From SAR324 cluster bacterium (GTDB taxonomy: Bacteria; SAR324; XYD2-FULL-50-16), in assembly GCA_028282885.1 (NCBI GenBank), contig JANQGX010000058.1, forward strand, positions 132,078-196,077: a stretch of DNA of 64,000 nucleotides. The letters are read 5' to 3'. Below the pieces are notes generated by a model. That model was not told the origin of the DNA, ran no database searches, and was given only the letters and a program-made list of their open reading frames with translations. Positions 61,113 to 64,000 of the stretch are shown here, one piece after another (the stretch's first letter is position 1; each line of letters starts with the position of its first letter). Both the position numbers and the translations under genes were made by a program.

Positions 61113-61165
61113 CGTTTCCCCTCGATTGCTATTTATCCTCGCGTTTTCTGAAAGCACCCTGATCA

Positions 61166-61195
61166 GATATATTCGATATATCCGATTATGATCGG
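61166..61195. promoter_or_regulatory. Two adjacent palindromes, possible operator
   Basis: GATATAT-TCG-ATATATC (61166-61182) is a perfect inverted repeat, immediately followed by CCGAT-TATG-ATCGG (61182-61195). They lie 54-83 bases upstream of the acylase start, a suitable place for a repressor such as the TetR protein encoded beyond the acylase gene (inference). Confidence 0.4.
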
Positions 61196-61320
61196 GAAAC
61201 TGCTTTCGGAGAGCTTATATTTAATACCGGTTATGTTATGTGAATTTTATTCATATAATGGATAGCCCTCAATGGATCTTGTGTCAATCTAAAATATAAA
61301 TATTATTCACTTTTATTGTG

Positions 61321-61614
61321 ATGACCATTGAAAGGCTGGATAACGCCGGTTCTCCTGTTGAGACACTAACCATTGGTGGCTTCGATAATCGTTTTGATGA
61401 AGGAAGTGTAATCATCAGCAAAAACTCCTTCATGGCCTTTTTCAGAACACAATCCTCCTTGGAAGAGCCAATAGGTATTGACCTTTTCACTAATCACCTC
61501 TTGGAAGGCAATCATAATCTTCCGGATGAGTACCCGGTTGAAATCATCGCAAATAGTGGGATTATCAGGGGTGTCGGTCTCAATACACTGAAACGATTTT
61601 CATTCGACATGTGA
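61321..61614 (+). CDS. Hypothetical small protein
   Basis: 97 codons from ATG 61321 (GTG 61318 also possible). The product is acidic and globular in pattern (SVIISKNSFMAFFRTQSSLE, EYPVEIIANSGIIRGVGL), without signal peptide or recognised motif. No ribosome site is evident, so it may not be real. Confidence 0.4.
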   Translation: MTIERLDNAGSPVETLTIGGFDNRFDEGSVIISKNSFMAFFRTQSSLEEPIGIDLFTNHLLEGNHNLPDEYPVEIIANSGIIRGVGLNTLKRFSFDM

Positions 61615-62022
61615 TCTTAATCCTTGGTGAGTCAACTGGACAATTTGATATGAATTTAAAACAAGGGGTCACATTTACCTCGAAAATCGATTCGATATCA
61701 TGTGCCTCAAGTGTAAGGAGAAGGGGTACCGTTTCGCCGGTTTATTCAAATACAGCGGCCGGATTAAAGTACAGATTTTGAAAAAATGCCCTGTGGTGAA
61801 TGGCTTCTCGGGCATAAAAAACGTAGGTTTACCTTGACACCGTGAAAGCGACTTTTTATGATCTCATCACTTTTTAACGAACTGTAATTTGTTAATAAGT
61901 CTAACCAGTAGTTTGAACCATCGACGCCTCAGGCAGTCAACATAAGAAATTGATTTTTTAGCACTTATCATCTTTGTCAATCATCCGGATCTCAATCCGG
62001 GCCACGTAGAGAGAAATTGCAG
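61615..62022. other. Intergenic region before the chemotaxis receptor
   Basis: About 408 bases. A 46-codon frame at 61700-61840 starts MCLKCKEKGYRFAGLFKY (a CxxC near the start) but has no homology support. The remainder is AT-rich leader sequence for the receptor gene; no clear promoter recognised. Confidence 0.35.
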
Positions 62023-64000
62023 ATGATGAAAAAAATTAAACCGGACAACCTCAGTGTTCGTATCAAGCTTGGTCTCAGTACTTTTTTAATCGCCATGACT
62101 CCCATGATCGTGGTTTGTGTGATCGCAGCCACTTACTTTCAGTCCTATTCAAAAGATGAGGTTTTCGCCCGAGTGAATTCCGATCTGGACTGGCAACAAC
62201 GCATTCTCGAAAACTACATCTTCACCAAATCAAACAACGCCAGGGAAATTGGATTTAACAACGATTCAACACGGAAGTTGGCCAAACAGATGATTCGATA
62301 TGGTGATCCGAAAGAGTTTATCAGGAAACTGGAGTTGAACTCTCTTTTTCCTCATTTTAAACAGTATTTTAAGATGGATATCAGTCGTATCATGATCATT
62401 GGGAATGTATTGAAAAATGACAAATCAATGATCGGAAAACTGGTTTTTTCCGCCAAAAAAGAGATGGTGGAAGGCAAGGAAGATGTAATTGAAGATACCT
62501 TTCAATTGGAAACCAAAATGAACAGTGGTTTGATTCTCAACTCACCAACGGATGGATCGTTGGCCGAAGCCTATTACAAAAGCCGGGAAAACCCTGATGT
62601 TGCTGTCCATGACTTCATTCTTTTTGAAGAAGAGTACTCCTTCATAATCACCGCTCCCATTTTAAAAACGAAAAATTATGTTTACATGATTCCCTATCTC
62701 GAACAGAGCGACGAAGACAGGGAGGAGATCAGAGGCGAAGTGATCGGATTGGTTCTGATTCAGGTCACTCCCAGTTCGCTCAAAGAGGTGTTGGGAGAAT
62801 ACGGAGATATCGGCGAGACCTTTCTGGTCGGCAAAGGTGGCAAAAAAGATTTGATCCTGCATACCGCAGCCAATATGATTAATGAGGCGTCCGGGAAAAG
62901 ACTTCAACCCGGGGATACGGTCCCATCATTCCTGAACAGTGTAGCCGAGAGCGGAAATTTTGAATCTGTTGAAGATCGGTTTTTCGTGGGAAACCGTTTG
63001 GAAATCACCGGTCTTGACTGGTATCAGATGGCTGTCATCGACAGTTCCAAAGTATTCGCTCCACTGAGACAACTCGTTCTTGTCTTTATCATCATTGGTG
63101 CCGTTGGCCTGCTTTTGATTGCTGTTATTTCCATGTTTCTGACAAACCTTTTTGCCAAACCCCTGGGAACACTGGCAAAGGTATTGACGACAACCCGCGA
63201 AACCGGAGATTTTTCGGTTAGAACCGATATTAGCAGCGGTGATGAGATCGGCATCGCCATTCAGGAGGTCAATCATCTGATGGATGTGTTTCAAACTGCC
63301 ATCCAGGACATTAGCGTTGTGATGGATTCCGTGGCTAAAGGAGATCTGACCCAAAACGTCTCGGTTGACCTGCAGGGAGATCTCGACAAACTAAAAAACG
63401 ATATCAACACCTCCATACAAAACCTGGCGGAGACTATATCCGGGGTTATTTTGACAACGAACAAAGTTCAAAACGGTATTAATGAGATCTCCTACTCCGC
63501 CTCAGATTTGGCTAATTCTGCTACCGAACAGGCTGCCAGCCTTGAGGAGGTGTCAGCATCTCTGAATGAGATTGGAACGCAGACCAAGGTGAATAATGAA
63601 AAAGCTGTACATGCCAGTAAAATCACCAGTGAAACCATGGAGGTAGGAAAAACTGGTAATCAGCAGATGAAAGATATGCTGAGTTCCATGGGAAAAATAA
63701 ATGAAACCAGCGGCAATGTATCCAAAGTAATTAACACAATTGACGAAATTGCCTTTCAGACCAATCTGTTAGCACTAAACGCCGCTGTTGAAGCGGCAAG
63801 GGCCGGAAAATACGGAAAAGGTTTTGCAGTTGTAGCGGAAGAAGTTCGAAACCTGGCCAGCAGAAGCGCCCAGGCTGCCAAAGATACCACTACCCTCATC
63901 GAGAGTTCGATCAAAGAGGTGGAAACAGGTATGAAGAACTCAAAACAGACAGCCGATATTCTCACCCAAATCATATCAAAAATTGAAACCGTTAATGATA
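62023..64000 (+). CDS. Methyl-accepting chemotaxis protein, partial (3' end outside window)
   Basis: 659 codons are visible, open to the window end. Membrane helix 1 (FLIAMTPMIVVCVIAATYF, residues ~20-40), a large periplasmic Cache-like sensor, helix 2 (LVLVFIIIGAVGLLLIAVI, ~350-370), HAMP (FAKPLGTLAKVL) and the signalling domain with the hairpin tip FQTNLLALNAAVEAARAG. It reports ligand binding to CheA/CheW; ligand unknown. Start ATG 62023 or 62026 after GAGAG. Confidence 0.93.
   Translation, partial: MMKKIKPDNLSVRIKLGLSTFLIAMTPMIVVCVIAATYFQSYSKDEVFARVNSDLDWQQRILENYIFTKSNNAREIGFNNDSTRKLAKQMIRYGDPKEFIRKLELNSLFPHFKQYFKMDISRIMIIGNVLKNDKSMIGKLVFSAKKEMVEGKEDVIEDTFQLETKMNSGLILNSPTDGSLAEAYYKSRENPDVAVHDFILFEEEYSFIITAPILKTKNYVYMIPYLEQSDEDREEIRGEVIGLVLIQVTPSSLKEVLGEYGDIGETFLVGKGGKKDLILHTAANMINEASGKRLQPGDTVPSFLNSVAESGNFESVEDRFFVGNRLEITGLDWYQMAVIDSSKVFAPLRQLVLVFIIIGAVGLLLIAVISMFLTNLFAKPLGTLAKVLTTTRETGDFSVRTDISSGDEIGIAIQEVNHLMDVFQTAIQDISVVMDSVAKGDLTQNVSVDLQGDLDKLKNDINTSIQNLAETISGVILTTNKVQNGINEISYSASDLANSATEQAASLEEVSASLNEIGTQTKVNNEKAVHASKITSETMEVGKTGNQQMKDMLSSMGKINETSGNVSKVINTIDEIAFQTNLLALNAAVEAARAGKYGKGFAVVAEEVRNLASRSAQAAKDTTTLIESSIKEVETGMKNSKQTADILTQIISKIETVND

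Noticed and set aside
1..64000. CRISPR array, toxin-antitoxin pair or replication origin
   Set aside because: No regularly spaced direct repeats, no toxin beside the small HTH gene, and no DnaA-box cluster with dnaA/parAB genes were found on reading both strands by eye.

Overview
The window looks like a chromosomal segment of an uncultured, probably marine, Gram-negative bacterium of the deltaproteobacterial grade (SAR324, Desulfobacterota or similar; this placement is inference). The Gram-negative evidence is Tol, Mre/PBP2, LptF/G-type permease and lipoprotein genes. The lineage hint comes from a sigma-54-controlled multiheme/molybdopterin respiratory locus and selenoproteins encoded near a selenocysteine tRNA gene. 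There is no phage, plasmid or CRISPR array. The only mobile DNA is a decayed IS200/IS605-like fragment and a lone integrase-like gene.

Layout. 0-9.5 kb: a partial HEAT/zinc-ribbon protein, phosphofructokinase, an Hpt protein, 3-hydroxybutyryl-CoA dehydrogenase, then a biotin-dependent carboxylase operon (carboxyltransferase, a biotin-carboxylase-like protein that has lost its catalytic residues, biotin carrier) and HU. 9.9-13.8 kb: an acyl-carrier-like protein without its phosphopantetheine serine, an integrase-like protein, an ACT protein, an EamA transporter and a GrdB-like selenoprotein read through an in-frame UGA. 14.1-19 kb: a sugar-acid cassette with a UxaE-like epimerase, a GPH symporter and two related proteins of unknown function. 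19.3-30.7 kb: a sulfur-respiration-type locus. A TorD chaperone faces a minus-strand operon of a TusA-like protein, a HybA-like ferredoxin, an NrfD/HybB membrane protein fused to an octaheme-tetrathionate-reductase-type cytochrome, a monoheme cytochrome, a PhsA/PsrA-type molybdoenzyme, its ferredoxin, and a secreted triple-rhodanese protein with two selenocysteines. A sigma-54 promoter with candidate enhancer repeats lies between this operon and a divergent PAS/AAA+ activator.

30.7-34.4 kb: a disturbed segment bounded by two inverted copies of the selC 3' end and its flank. It holds an IS200 relic, a frameshifted DUF3124 gene, a KefB-type antiporter, a dehydratase-family relic, a small HTH protein and selC itself. 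34.4-41 kb: a putative outer-membrane protein, then mreB-mreC-mreD-mrdA-maf. 41-50 kb: a SNF2 helicase, greA, and tolQ-tolR-tolA-tolB-cpoB without pal. 50-54.6 kb: a sirtuin, a RadC protein with a cysteine-rich N-terminal extension, obg and an LptF/G permease. 55-64 kb: a cyclic-nucleotide-binding protein, an enoyl-CoA hydratase, two TetR regulators, a penicillin-acylase-family lipoprotein and a partial chemotaxis receptor.

The most distinctive theme is selenium and sulfur. selC and two genes needing UGA recoding lie within about 21 kb. One of them is a periplasmic rhodanese protein with two Sec residues at equivalent positions, each followed by a compensatory SECIS-like hairpin at the same distance, and it sits downstream of a sulfur-compound reductase operon.
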